In this document: positions 14,915 to 26,885 of the stretch, one piece after another
How positions within the stretch are numbered: the first letter of the stretch is position 1
Layout of the letters: each line of letters begins with the position of its first letter
From: CAIUPE01 sp046092445
GTDB taxonomy: Bacteria; Pseudomonadota; Alphaproteobacteria; Rhizobiales; Beijerinckiaceae
NCBI GenBank assembly: GCA_046092445.1
Contig: JBJTDR010000119.1
Span: 1-34,698, forward strand
Length of the DNA: 34,698 bases
Direction: 5' to 3'
Notes under the pieces: generated by a model
Seen by the model: the letters and a program-made list of their open reading frames with translations, nothing else
Told to the model about the DNA's origin: nothing
Database searches by the model: none
Made by a program: the position numbers and the translations under genes

Positions 14915-16165
14915 TTAGCCGTAGCGCTTCTCGATATAGTCTGCGACCATGGTTTTGAAGTCTGCCGCGATGGTCGCGCCGCGCAGGGTTGCGGCCTTTT
15001 TGCCATCGATGAAGACGGGCGCGGTCGGGGTTTCACCTGTGCCGGGCAGCGAGATGCCGATATCGGCGTGTTTGGATTCGCCCGGGCCGTTCACGATGCA
15101 GCCCATGACCGCGACATTGAGCGCCTCGACGCCGGCATAGCGGGTTTTCCATTCCGGCATCGAGGTGGAAATCCATGTCTGTATGTCGCGGGCGAGTTCC
15201 TGAAAAACGGTTGATGTGGTGCGTCCGCACCCGGGGCAAGCGGCGACGAGCGGCACGAAGGTGCGGAAGCCCATGGTTTGCAGGATTTCCTGCGCGACTT
15301 TGACTTCCAAAGTGCGGTCGCCATTCGGCTCGGGCGTCAGCGAGACGCGGATCGTGTCGCCAATACCCTCTTGCAACAGCACGGCCATGCCGGCCGAGGA
15401 CGCGACGATGCCTTTCGAGCCCATCCCCGCCTCGGTGAGGCCGAGATGCAGGGCATAATCGGAGCGGGCAGCCAGCATGCGATAGACCGAGATGAGATCC
15501 TGCACACCGGAGACTTTGGCGGAGAGAATGATCTTGTCTTTCGGCAGGCCGATTTCAACGGCTCGATCGGCGGACAGAAGTGCGGAGCGCACCAAGGCCT
15601 CGCGGGTGACGGAGCGGGCATCAAGCGGCGCAGCGGCAGCGGCGTTGATATCCATCAGATGGGTCAGCAATTCCTGATCGAGCGAGCCCCAATTGGCGCC
15701 GATGCGGACGGTTTTGTTATGCTTGATGGCCATTTCGACGATGGCGGAGAATTGCCGATCGCGCTTGTCCTTGAAGCCGACATTGCCGGGATTGATGCGG
15801 TATTTGGCGAGCGCTTCGGCGCAAGCAGGGTGATCGGCGAGCAAGGTGTGGCCGATATAGTGGAAATCGCCGACGAGCGGCACGGCGATACCGCGCTTCA
15901 GAAGTTTATCGCGGATATGGGGGACGGCGGCGGCGGCTTCATCGCGGTCAACCGTGATGCGGACAAGCTCGGACCCTGCGCGGGCGAGGTCTGCGACCTG
16001 CTGAACCGTGCCGTCAATGTCGGCGGTGTCCGTATTTGTCATGGATTGCACGACAATCGGCGCGCCGCCACCGACAACCACACCGCCGACACTGACCGCG
16101 ATAGTTTGATGGCGCTTTGCGGGAGCCGCACTGATCGGGGCGGGGAGACAGGTTTCAGCAGTCAT
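14915..16165 (-). CDS. ispG: 4-hydroxy-3-methylbut-2-en-1-yl diphosphate synthase
   Basis: The 416-residue IspG (GcpE) converts MEcPP to HMBPP in the MEP pathway using a [4Fe-4S] cluster and electrons from flavodoxin or ferredoxin. The N-terminal TIM barrel starts at VSVGGVVVGGGAPIVVQSMTNTDT. The cluster ligands are Cys310 and Cys313 (CPGCGR), Cys356 and Glu363 (GCIVNGPGES). Length and motif order are normal for the bacterial two-domain type. Its ATG overlaps the zur stop by one base (TGATG), so translation is likely coupled to zur. This places an iron-sulfur enzyme behind a zinc-responsive regulator. Confidence 0.97.
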   Translation of the reverse strand: MTAETCLPAPISAAPAKRHQTIAVSVGGVVVGGGAPIVVQSMTNTDTADIDGTVQQVADLARAGSELVRITVDRDEAAAAVPHIRDKLLKRGIAVPLVGDFHYIGHTLLADHPACAEALAKYRINPGNVGFKDKRDRQFSAIVEMAIKHNKTVRIGANWGSLDQELLTHLMDINAAAAAPLDARSVTREALVRSALLSADRAVEIGLPKDKIILSAKVSGVQDLISVYRMLAARSDYALHLGLTEAGMGSKGIVASSAGMAVLLQEGIGDTIRVSLTPEPNGDRTLEVKVAQEILQTMGFRTFVPLVAACPGCGRTTSTVFQELARDIQTWISTSMPEWKTRYAGVEALNVAVMGCIVNGPGESKHADIGISLPGTGETPTAPVFIDGKKAATLRGATIAADFKTMVADYIEKRYG

Positions 16166-16692
16166 CAGGCAGCCTTTGTCTCGTCACGGCAATGGGCGCA
16201 GGCGCCCCCGCATTCGATGATGCGGAGGCGGGGGGCGAAACCATGCGATTCGGTGAGGACGGAAAGCGATTTGCTGAGATCGTCGGACAAGGCCTCGTCG
16301 ACACCGCCGCAATGATCGCAAATCATGAACACGACGAGTTCATCGGGCTTGTGGTGGAACGGGCAGGCGACGAACGCGTTGCGACTTGCGAGCCGGTGGA
16401 CGAACCCGTTCTCGACCAGAAAATCCAGCGCGCGATAGACGGTGATCGGGGCGAGCCTTTTGGCACCGGCTGCAACCATTTTGTCGATCATGTCGTAGGC
16501 GCTGAGCGGTTGATGGGTCGCGTAAAGCGCTTCCAGCGCCTGCCGGCGGATCGGCGTGAGGCGAAGGCCGTGTTCATGACACCAGAGCTCGGCAGCGCGA
16601 ATGGCCTCCGGCGCGCGTCCGGCATGATCATGCGCATGGGCGCAGGAATGATCATGGGAATGGTCATGATGGTGGTCGGCGAGTTTGCTCAT
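16165..16692 (-). CDS. zur: Fur-family zinc uptake regulator Zur
   Basis: The 175-residue Fur-family repressor has a winged-helix domain (about 30-100, with LRLTPIRRQALEAL and ITVYRALDFL) and a dimerisation domain with two CxxC pairs (Cys125/Cys128 in ICDHCGG and Cys165/Cys168 in GACAHC) for the structural zinc. The pattern FVACPFHHKPDELVVFMICDHCG is that of Zur rather than Fur, Irr or Mur. The N-terminus (7-23) is an unusual His/Asp-rich stretch with eight His and one Cys, probably able to bind metal itself. A good AAGGAG ribosome binding site precedes the ATG. Zur represses zinc importers when zinc is plentiful. No znuABC gene is present. It overlaps ispG by one base. Confidence 0.9.
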   Translation of the reverse strand: MSKLADHHHDHSHDHSCAHAHDHAGRAPEAIRAAELWCHEHGLRLTPIRRQALEALYATHQPLSAYDMIDKMVAAGAKRLAPITVYRALDFLVENGFVHRLASRNAFVACPFHHKPDELVVFMICDHCGGVDEALSDDLSKSLSVLTESHGFAPRLRIIECGGACAHCRDETKAA

Positions 16693-16744
16693 GGCGCTCC
16701 TTTACCACGACATCGGGAAAAGTTCAGCCGGCATCGGCGGAAAT

Positions 16745-17392
16745 TTAGGGATTGTCGACACGAAAGACAAAAGAGCGTTTTGTGTCGGAATCCTCGATGG
16801 CGCGGGTGGTTGCAATGTCGTAGGCGGCGAGTTCGGTGAGGTGGACACTCGGGAGAAAAGACCGGCGGGGATCGCCCACGAGAACCACTGCGCCGCGGGC
16901 GGCGAGCGCTGCAAGCCATGGTGTGACACGGACAACCATATCGCGTTCGTAGAAGACATCGCCGGCGAGAATGATATCCCAGCCATGATCCGTGCCGATC
17001 AGGTCTTCTCGGGTGGCGTGGATCGTGACGCCGTTGAGGGCGGCGTTCAGCATTGTGGCGGCGATGGCGAAGGGATCGATATCGACGGCATCGACCCGCA
17101 AAGCGCCGGCTTTCATCGCAGCAATGCCCACAAGGCCGGATCCGCAGGCGAAATCGAGCACTTTGTGCCCTGCAATCCGCGCCGGATGGTCCAGAAGGTA
17201 GCGCGCAATCCCCTGCCCGCCGACCCAGGCGAAAGCCCAGAAGGGCGGCGGAAGGCCAAGCGATTCGAGATCGGTCTCGGTCTTGTTCCACAGATCGGTG
17301 ACTTCATCGGCGAGGTGAAGGCGGATTTCGGGCACAGACGGCAAGGCCGCGATCACGGTGTTGGCGCGAATGAAGGCGTCGGGATCATGCAC
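16745..17392 (-). CDS. Protein lysine methyltransferase, ETF beta-subunit type (METTL20-like)
   Basis: The 215-residue seven-beta-strand methyltransferase has the SAM-binding motif I VLDFACGSGLVG (78-89), an acidic post-I loop VDIDP (103-107) and the GDVFYE motif (144-149). Together with LPPPFWAFAWVGGQGIARYLLDHP near the N-terminus these match bacterial METTL20 orthologues, such as the Agrobacterium enzyme that methylates lysines of the electron-transfer flavoprotein beta subunit. The older annotation as ribosomal L11 or nicotinamide methyltransferase is less likely. The start is GTG at 17392, inside the last codons of xerC (8-base overlap), so expression is probably coupled. It is followed after 52 bp by zur. 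Confidence 0.8.
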   Translation of the reverse strand: MHDPDAFIRANTVIAALPSVPEIRLHLADEVTDLWNKTETDLESLGLPPPFWAFAWVGGQGIARYLLDHPARIAGHKVLDFACGSGLVGIAAMKAGALRVDAVDIDPFAIAATMLNAALNGVTIHATREDLIGTDHGWDIILAGDVFYERDMVVRVTPWLAALAARGAVVLVGDPRRSFLPSVHLTELAAYDIATTRAIEDSDTKRSFVFRVDNP

Positions 17393-18317
17393 GCGGATGG
17401 GCCGCTGCTATCGTGCGCAACAAGAGGGCCGAATCGACTTCCGTGTAAATCTGGGTGGTGGAGAGCGAGGCGTGGCCGAGCAATTCCTGAATGGCGCGGA
17501 GATCGCCGCCACGGGCGAGCAGATGGGTGGCGAAGGAATGACGCAGGACATGAGGCGTTGCGCTGTCGGGCAGACCGAGACTGCCGCGCATGCGCTCGAC
17601 CGTCAGCTGGATGATGCGGGGCGAGAGCGGCCCACCGCGTGCGCCGCGGAACAAGGCAGTGCCCGGCTCGAGTTTATGCGGGCATTGCACCATGTAGGCC
17701 GCAACGGCAGCGATGGCGGGGCGGATGACGGGCGTCATGCGGGTGCGGCCGCCTTTGCCGGTAATGGTCAGCATATCGTGGCCATCGCGGGGGGCATCCT
17801 CGACTTTCAGGCCCAGGGCTTCGGAAATACGCAGGCCGCACCCGTAAAGGAGGGCAAAGACGGCGGCATCGCGGGCAAAAATCCACGGCTCGCGGGGTTC
17901 GCCATGGCGCTCGGACGGATCTGTCATGCGGATGGCGGAGGCGGCGTTGACGGGTTTAGGCAATGAACGCGGGAGTTTGGGGCCACGCACGACCGACAGC
18001 GCCGAGGCATCGGCAAGGCCGTTCCGTTCGAGAAAACGAAGAAAAGAGCGGATACCGGCCAGACCGCGCATCAGGGAACGGCTGCCGATGTCGTCCGCAC
18101 GGCGGGCGGCCATGAAGGCGCGAAGATCGACCGGTTTGAGCGATTCGAGATCGGAGAGGGAGGTGAGACGCCCTTGTGCGGAAGTGCGATGAGCGAGAAA
18201 CTGGCGCACGTCGCGGCCGTAGGCCTCGACTGTTTTGACCGACAAACGCCGTTCATTGGCGAGATGGCCAAGCCAGAGCGTGAAGGCGCGGGTGAGATCG
18301 TCGGACATCAGGATCAT
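17385..18317 (-). CDS. xerC: Tyrosine recombinase XerC
   Basis: The 310-residue site-specific recombinase acts with XerD at dif to resolve chromosome dimers. The N-terminal SAM-like core-binding domain spans about 8-100. The catalytic set is complete: Arg163 (CGLRISEAL), Lys188 (TGKGGRTR), His256 and Arg259 (HVLRHSFATH), His282 (LGHASLSTTQIY) and the nucleophile Tyr291. The N-terminus (LTRAFTLWLGHLANERRLSVKT) and the location head-to-head with priA are usual for chromosomal xerC in this group, so it is not an integron or phage integrase. ATG 18317 was chosen; an internal ATG at 18308 (MSDD) is also possible. The 74-bp divergent gap to priA holds both promoters. Confidence 0.92.
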   Translation of the reverse strand: MILMSDDLTRAFTLWLGHLANERRLSVKTVEAYGRDVRQFLAHRTSAQGRLTSLSDLESLKPVDLRAFMAARRADDIGSRSLMRGLAGIRSFLRFLERNGLADASALSVVRGPKLPRSLPKPVNAASAIRMTDPSERHGEPREPWIFARDAAVFALLYGCGLRISEALGLKVEDAPRDGHDMLTITGKGGRTRMTPVIRPAIAAVAAYMVQCPHKLEPGTALFRGARGGPLSPRIIQLTVERMRGSLGLPDSATPHVLRHSFATHLLARGGDLRAIQELLGHASLSTTQIYTEVDSALLLRTIAAAHPRA

Positions 18318-18391
18318 GGTTCAACTATCCCATTATCGGGTTAAGCAAGTGTGACGCTCGCCAGCGTGATAATTTGTGATAAACCGGAATC

Positions 18392-20599
18392 ATGGCTTTT
18401 TCGGATCCTTCCCACCCTGCAGCAGGACAGATGGCGACGCGCATTGTCGATGTGCTGACGCCTGTCGCACTGGATCAGGCGTTTTCCTATGTCGTGCCCG
18501 CAAACCTCAGCTTGGTGAGGGGGGATGTCGTGCGCGTTCCGTTCGGCACACGGGAAACGGTGGGCGTGGTGTGGGAGATCCGGGACGGACCGGGCGGCAC
18601 TTCCAATTTGAAACAGGTGAAGGAATTGGCGGCAATGCCGCGGCTCGCGGTGCCGCTGATGAAGTTCATCGATTGGGTGGCACGCTATACGCTGGCACCG
18701 CGGGGTGCAGTGTTGCGCATGGCATTACGGGGGCCGGACGAGGAGCAGGAAGAAGCAGCGCAGATCGGCGTGCGGTTGACGGGCGCCCTGCCGAAGCGAC
18801 TGACGCCCGCTCGCGCTCGGGCAGTTGCGGCAGCGGAAGGCGGCTTGCTGTTCGGCAAACGGGCGCTGGCGCACGAGGCGGGTGTGAGCACCTCCGTGAT
18901 CGACGGGTTGATCGACGAGGGAACGCTGACGACGGAGCTTATGCCGGTTAAAGCGATTGTGGAACAGCCGGACGCCGATTTTGCAGTGACGACGTTTGAG
19001 GCCGACCAGAAGGATGCTGCGGCAAAGCTGGCAGAAACTGTGACCGAAGGCGCGTTTTCCGTGACGCTTCTCGAGGGCGTAACCGGTTCGGGCAAGACGG
19101 AAGTGTATTTCGAGGCGGTTGCGGCGGCACTCAGGGAGGGCAAGCAGGCGCTGATCCTCGTGCCGGAAATCGCGCTGACCGCGCAGTTTCTCGACCGGTT
19201 CGCCGCTCGCTTCGGGACCAAGCCGGCGGAATGGCATTCGGGGATATCGGGGCGGAAACGGGACCGGATTTTCGCGGCCATCGCCTCGGGCGATGCACAG
19301 GTGGTGGCGGGCGCGCGCTCGGCGCTGTTTCTGCCCTATGCGAAACTTGGTTTGATCATCGTCGACGAAGAGCATGAAGGCGCCTACAAGCAGGATGACG
19401 GGGCGCATTATCATGCGCGGGACATGGCCGTGGTGCGCGGACGGATCGAGGACGCGCCCGTGGTTCTGGCGTCCGCGACGCCGTCGCTCGAAACGCGGGT
19501 CAATGCGGAGCGCGGACGCTATCACCATATCAAATTGCCGACGCGGTTCGGCGGACGGCCGATGCCGAGGCTCGAGCCGGTGGATATGCGGCGGGCGGGA
19601 CCACCGCGCAATCGCTGGCTCTCGCCACGATTGATCGAGGCGATGGGGCAGACCTTCGAGCGGGGCGAACAGGCGTTGCTCTATTTGAACCGGCGGGGCT
19701 ATGCGCCACTCACTCTGTGCCGGGGGTGCGGGCATCGGTTCCAGTGCCCGAATTGTTCGACATGGCTGGTTGACCACCGGTTCCGGCGGGCGCTTGTGTG
19801 CCATCATTGCGGGCATATCGAACGACGCCCGGAGGCGTGCCCTTCCTGCGGGATGATCGAGAGTCTTGCGGCCTGCGGGCCCGGTGTCGAGCGCTTATCG
19901 GAGGAAGTCGCGGAATTGTTCCCGAAGCGACGGGTGCTGGTGCTGTCCTCCGACATGCCGGGGGGAACCGAACGACTGCGGCGTGAAATTGACGCCGTGG
20001 CATCGGGCGAATTCGAATTGGTGATCGGAACGCAACTGGTCGCGAAGGGGCATCATTTTCCGCTGCTCTCCTTGGTCGGCGTGGTCGATGCGGATCTGGG
20101 CCTTGTCTCGGGCGATCCGCGTGCGGCGGAGCGCACCTTCCAGATGCTGCAACAGGTGACGGGCCGGGCGGGACGGGGTAATGCGGCAGGGCGTGCCCTC
20201 ATTCAAACCTATCAGCCCGACCACCCCGTGATCAAAGCGCTGCTCTCGGGTGATTCGGAGCGGTTTTACGCCGAGGAGACACGACAACGTTCGGCGGCGG
20301 GTTTACCGCCTTTCGGGCGGTTGGCGGCGATTATTGTGAGCGCGACTGATCGCGGACTGGCAGAGAACGCCGCCCGCGGTCTGGCACGGATCGCAATGCC
20401 GCCGGAAGGCGTTTCGGTGCTGGGGCCGGCAGAAGCGCCAATTGCGATGATCCGGGGGCGCCATCGTTTCAGGCTTCTTGTGAAGTCGGGGCGGGATTTT
20501 GATCTGTCGGCATGGCTGCGCGACTGGGTGGCACGGGAACCGAAACCGACCGGAACGCTTAAAATCAGCGTCGATGTCGATCCGTATAATTTTACTTAA
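18392..20599 (+). CDS. priA: Primosomal replication restart helicase PriA
   Basis: The 735-residue 3'-5' DNA helicase reloads the replisome at collapsed forks. In order: the N-terminal 3'BD/DNA-binding region (17-115), a winged-helix segment, Walker A GVTGSGKT (229-236), the DEEH box (325-328), motif III ASATPS, then eight cysteines in four CxxC pairs (443/446, 452/455, 470/473, 483/486) binding two zinc ions within the helicase core, and motifs V-VI (IGTQLVAKGHHFP; QQVTGRAGRG). All elements are present and the length is normal. It is divergent from xerC and precedes the F1 ATP synthase operon, an arrangement common in Hyphomicrobiales. Confidence 0.97.
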   Translation: MAFSDPSHPAAGQMATRIVDVLTPVALDQAFSYVVPANLSLVRGDVVRVPFGTRETVGVVWEIRDGPGGTSNLKQVKELAAMPRLAVPLMKFIDWVARYTLAPRGAVLRMALRGPDEEQEEAAQIGVRLTGALPKRLTPARARAVAAAEGGLLFGKRALAHEAGVSTSVIDGLIDEGTLTTELMPVKAIVEQPDADFAVTTFEADQKDAAAKLAETVTEGAFSVTLLEGVTGSGKTEVYFEAVAAALREGKQALILVPEIALTAQFLDRFAARFGTKPAEWHSGISGRKRDRIFAAIASGDAQVVAGARSALFLPYAKLGLIIVDEEHEGAYKQDDGAHYHARDMAVVRGRIEDAPVVLASATPSLETRVNAERGRYHHIKLPTRFGGRPMPRLEPVDMRRAGPPRNRWLSPRLIEAMGQTFERGEQALLYLNRRGYAPLTLCRGCGHRFQCPNCSTWLVDHRFRRALVCHHCGHIERRPEACPSCGMIESLAACGPGVERLSEEVAELFPKRRVLVLSSDMPGGTERLRREIDAVASGEFELVIGTQLVAKGHHFPLLSLVGVVDADLGLVSGDPRAAERTFQMLQQVTGRAGRGNAAGRALIQTYQPDHPVIKALLSGDSERFYAEETRQRSAAGLPPFGRLAAIIVSATDRGLAENAARGLARIAMPPEGVSVLGPAEAPIAMIRGRHRFRLLVKSGRDFDLSAWLRDWVAREPKPTGTLKISVDVDPYNFT

Positions 20600-20803
20600 A
20601 GTCGGGGCCGTGTGACAAATCGTCGGCGTGGAAGCGGGTCTGGTGCATTGCACTCCGGAAAACGCTATGCTAGGTCACCGACCGAAATGAGATTTGCGGG
20701 TTCGGGAACTTGTTTCTTCCCAATCGATTGCGACAGCACTGCCGACCAAAAGGTCCGCTGCCCGAGCGGTTGGTGTATCCGTTGACGATGTGAGAGAAGG
20801 CCT
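20600..20803 (+). promoter_or_regulatory. Intergenic region upstream of the ATP synthase operon
   Basis: The 204 bp between priA and atpH have no convincing gene and should hold the atp operon promoter. The clearest element is the ribosome binding site GAGAAGG just before the GTG start of atpH. A TATGCT at about 20665 could be a -10 element, but no good -35 lies at the right distance. No rho-independent terminator for priA was seen. Confidence 0.4.
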
Positions 20804-21363
20804 GTGACAGCGAGAAATTCGATCATTTCAGGATTTTCGGGCAGGTATGCGGCCGCGTTGTTCGAGCTTGCGCGCGAGGCAAGCCAGATTGACGTCGTAG
20901 CCGATGATCTTACACGTTTCGGTGCGCTGATCGAGGACAATGGCGATTTTCGCCGGTTTGTGCTGAGCCCTGTCTTTACGGCTCAGGAACAGACGAAGGC
21001 GATGAAGCCGATTCTGTCGAAGATTGGACTTGGTGATCTGGCGACCAAGTTTCTGTTGCTTGTGGCAGAGCAGCGGCGTCTTTTTGCTGTTCGCGACATG
21101 ATCCGCGACTATCAGGCGCTCCGCGACGATGCGAAGGGCACGACGCATGCAAAAGTGACTCTTGCCGATGCGCCTTCCGAAGCGGTGCTTGAAACGATCA
21201 AAACGTCCCTGAAGGACATTGCTGGACAAAACGTCGTGGTTGATCTCAACATCAACCCAGAGATTATCGGTGGTATTATCGTGCAGATCGGATCGAGAAT
21301 GGTCGATTCATCGTTGCACACTAAGCTCAGCAGCATTCGTATCGCGATGAAAGAGGTTGGTTG

Positions 21364-21364
<1 letters not shown>
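20804..21364 (+). CDS. atpH: F1F0 ATP synthase delta subunit
   Basis: The 186-residue subunit (OSCP equivalent) links the F1 catalytic head to the peripheral stalk b subunits. The N-terminal helical domain starts with SGRYAAALFELA, typical of the family, and the C-terminal domain ends with the conserved VDLNINPEIIGGIIVQIGSRMVDSSL...KLSSIRIAMKEVG. Start is GTG with a GAGAAGG ribosome binding site. The TGA overlaps the atpA ATG by one base (TGATG), so translation is coupled. First gene of atpHAGDC; F0 genes are elsewhere, as usual in alphaproteobacteria. Confidence 0.96.
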
Positions 21365-22893
<1,529 letters not shown>

Positions 22894-22917
22894 TCGTAGG
22901 ACCAACAGGGGCGCGAC

Positions 22918-23796
22918 ATGCCGTCATTGAAGGACCTGCGGAACCGGATCGCTTCGGTCAAGGCTACGCAGAAGATCACCAAGGCCATGCAAATGGTTGC
23001 AGCTGCAAAGCTCCGCCGGGCGCAGGCGGCTGCCGAGGCCGCGAGACCGTACGCGCTGCGCATGAATTCCGTTCTTGCAAATCTCGCCGAAAGCGTGAAG
23101 GGCAGTCCAGCTGCACCACGTTTGCTGGCCGGAACGGGCGGCGACAAGGTTCATCTTCTGGTCGTGTGCACGGCGGAACGCGGCCTTTGCGGCGCTTTCA
23201 ACTCCTCGATCGTGAGGCTCGCACGAGACAAGGCAAACAGCCTGCTCGCCGAGGGCAAGACGGTGAAAATCATCACCGTGGGCAAAAAGGGCAATGACCT
23301 TCTCAAGCGGCAGTTCAGTTCGAACATCATCGAGTTTGTCGATCTGCGGTCGGTCCGCTATATCGGGTTCGAAAATGCCGATGCCGTGGGCCGTTCGGTG
23401 ATTGCGCGCTTTGAAGCGGGCGAGTTTGACGTATGCACCGTGTTCTTTTCTCGATTCAAATCCGTGATCCAGCAATTCCCGACGGCGTTGCAACTCATTC
23501 CCGCTCAAATTCCGGAGAAGTCAGCGGTTGGTGGTTCGTTGGCTGCCTATGACTTCGAACCGGACGAGGCATCGATCCTTGCCACGCTGCTGCCACGGAA
23601 CATTTCCATGCAGATTTTTGCTGCATTACTTGAAAACGCCGCTTCCGAGCAGGGTGCGCGGATGAGTGCGATGGACAATGCGACGCGTAATGCCGGCGAT
23701 ATGATCAAGAAGCAGACGATGAAGTATAATCGTTCGCGGCAGGCGATGATCACCAAGGAACTCATTGAAATTATCTCGGGCGCGGAAGCGCTCTGA
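22918..23796 (+). CDS. atpG: F1F0 ATP synthase gamma subunit
   Basis: The 292-residue central rotor shaft of F1. The N-terminal helix has the conserved MPSLKDLRNRIASVKATQKI...MVAAAKLRRAQ, the middle has ERGLCGAFNSSIVR, and the C-terminal helix ends with ASEQGARMSAMDNATRNAGDMI...NRSRQAMITKELIEIISGAEAL. All are hallmark segments. It lies 24 bp downstream of atpA with an AGGGG ribosome binding site and 23 bp before atpD. Confidence 0.98.
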   Translation: MPSLKDLRNRIASVKATQKITKAMQMVAAAKLRRAQAAAEAARPYALRMNSVLANLAESVKGSPAAPRLLAGTGGDKVHLLVVCTAERGLCGAFNSSIVRLARDKANSLLAEGKTVKIITVGKKGNDLLKRQFSSNIIEFVDLRSVRYIGFENADAVGRSVIARFEAGEFDVCTVFFSRFKSVIQQFPTALQLIPAQIPEKSAVGGSLAAYDFEPDEASILATLLPRNISMQIFAALLENAASEQGARMSAMDNATRNAGDMIKKQTMKYNRSRQAMITKELIEIISGAEAL

Positions 23797-23819
23797 CCGG
23801 TTTGACGAAGGACACGACC

Positions 23820-25376
<1,557 letters not shown>

Positions 25377-25457
25377 GAGGATTATGTCGCGCCAGGCGGG
25401 GTGAACTGATGCGCCCTGCGACCGAGCGGGGCGGTTTCAAACGGGTTGGAGAGATAC

Positions 25458-25859
25458 ATGTCCGGTTTCGCATTCGAACTTGTTTCACCGGAAAAGCTGG
25501 TATTCTCGGGCGAGGTGCAGCAAGTTGTCGTGCCGGGCACCGAGGGCGACTTCGCGGTGCTGAGCGATCATGCACCGGTCATTTCCGCCTTGCGTCCCGG
25601 TTTCGTGACCATCACGACCGGCAAGGGGGACAGCGAAGTGCTGTTTGTGCGGGGCGGATTTGCCGATGTTTCTGCCACTGGCCTCACGATTCTGGCCGAG
25701 ATCGCGGTGCCGGCCAGTGATCTGACAGATGCGCTCTTTGAGCAGGAAATCGCGCTTGCGACCGCCGACGCTTCGGCGGCCAAGTCGGACGAGACGCGCC
25801 AGATTGCGGATGAGCGGCTGGCACAGATCGAAGCGCTCCGCTCGGATGTGCGCCATTAA
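25458..25859 (+). CDS. atpC: F1F0 ATP synthase epsilon subunit
   Basis: The 133-residue subunit has the N-terminal beta-sandwich (FELVSPEKLVFSGEVQQVVVPGTEGDFAVLSDHAPVI) and a C-terminal helical part rich in Ala and Glu. It regulates ATPase activity and couples the gamma shaft to the c-ring. The ATG at 25458 follows a GGAGAG ribosome binding site; an upstream TTG at 25446 overlaps that site and is rejected as a start. It is 81 bp after atpD and the last gene of the operon. No clear hairpin plus T-run follows. Confidence 0.96.
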   Translation: MSGFAFELVSPEKLVFSGEVQQVVVPGTEGDFAVLSDHAPVISALRPGFVTITTGKGDSEVLFVRGGFADVSATGLTILAEIAVPASDLTDALFEQEIALATADASAAKSDETRQIADERLAQIEALRSDVRH

Positions 25860-25931
25860 GTAACATTTCTCCCGCGGCAGGTTTCCCGGGGGTACTCTTG
25901 CATCTGTCGGTTCCGCCGCGGAGTGATCAGC

Positions 25932-26885
25932 ATGGTGGCACCTCAGGCATTCAACCGCTGGCCGATCCTCGATGTTGCACGCGGCTGGGCCGTGGTCGCC
26001 ATGGTGATGTTCCATTTTATCTGGGATCTCGGCTATTTCCGCCTCATTTCCTATGACATCAGCACCGAGACGTCGGGACGGATTGCGGCGCATCTGATTG
26101 CAGGGTCGTTTCTGTTTCTCTCCGGCGTCGGGCTGACGCTGGCACATCGCGGCGGGCTTAAGACGGATGCCTATCTGAAGCGTTTGGGGCGAATTGCGCT
26201 CGCAGCAGTGCTCGTATCGGCCGTGACATGGTTCGCGATGCGGGATGACTGGATCTTTTTCGGAATCCTCCATTGCATTGCGCTCACCAGCCTTGCTGCC
26301 GTGCCCTTTCTCGGATTGCCCGTGCGGGTGATTGCCGGCGCGGCGATCATCAGTCTTGCGGCGCCATTTGTTCTGCACCTTCCGGTTTTCGATGTGCCAT
26401 GGCTCTATTGGCTCGGGCTCAACACGACGCTACCGCGGACGAATGATTATGTGCCGTTTTTCCCGTGGTTCGGCATTGTGTTGTCAGGCGTGGGGCTCGG
26501 GCGTCTGACACTTCGCTCGCCGATGTGGCGGGCCTGGTTTGAGGCGCCGCATGCGGCCAAAAAACTGCAATTCGCCGGGCGGCATAGCCTCGCGATCTAT
26601 CTCGTGCACCAGCCTTTGATGATCGGGACGCTTTGGTTGGGACTGGCGGCAGGGAATTATGTTGCTGGACTCTCGCCTTCCGAAGGTGATTTCAGGCGCG
26701 GCTGCGTCGCGCAATGCTCGGCTGCGGGACGCGAGGCGGATTTCTGCGCGACAATCTGCCGATGCGTGGTCGAGAAAATGCGCGGAACTCCGGTGATCGG
26801 CGGCGACGGATCATCGCCCGAGAACAGCCAGCGTGTCGCCGAGGCGGTCGCACTCTGCGTCGGCACCGTCACACTGCCGCCGTAG
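25932..26885 (+). CDS. DUF1624 / heparan-alpha-glucosaminide N-acetyltransferase-like membrane protein
   Basis: The 317-residue integral membrane protein begins with RWPILDVARGWAVVAMVMFHFIWDLGYF, the hallmark of DUF1624 and related acyltransferase-like proteins, and has seven to eight hydrophobic segments. The conserved HSLAIYLVHQPLMIG segment is in the last helix. After it comes a cytosolic or periplasmic tail with the pattern C-x3-C-x9-C-x3-C-x-C (GCVAQC...DFCATICRC). Related rhizobial proteins seem to share such a tail, so it is not a frameshift product. The catalytic role is unproven. The ATG at 25932 is 8 bases after a GGAG; a GTG at 25923 overlaps that site. It lies 72 bp after atpC and may be read from the atp operon. 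Confidence 0.8.
   Translation: MVAPQAFNRWPILDVARGWAVVAMVMFHFIWDLGYFRLISYDISTETSGRIAAHLIAGSFLFLSGVGLTLAHRGGLKTDAYLKRLGRIALAAVLVSAVTWFAMRDDWIFFGILHCIALTSLAAVPFLGLPVRVIAGAAIISLAAPFVLHLPVFDVPWLYWLGLNTTLPRTNDYVPFFPWFGIVLSGVGLGRLTLRSPMWRAWFEAPHAAKKLQFAGRHSLAIYLVHQPLMIGTLWLGLAAGNYVAGLSPSEGDFRRGCVAQCSAAGREADFCATICRCVVEKMRGTPVIGGDGSSPENSQRVAEAVALCVGTVTLPP

Noticed and set aside
17385..18317. Phage or integron integrase
   Set aside because: Sequence features and the position head-to-head with priA fit chromosomal xerC, and no attachment site, tRNA or phage gene is near.
25932..26885. Frameshift at the C-terminus of the DUF1624 protein
   Set aside because: The sudden change in composition after the last helix looked like a frameshift, but the five-Cys pattern is orderly and the frame ends normally.
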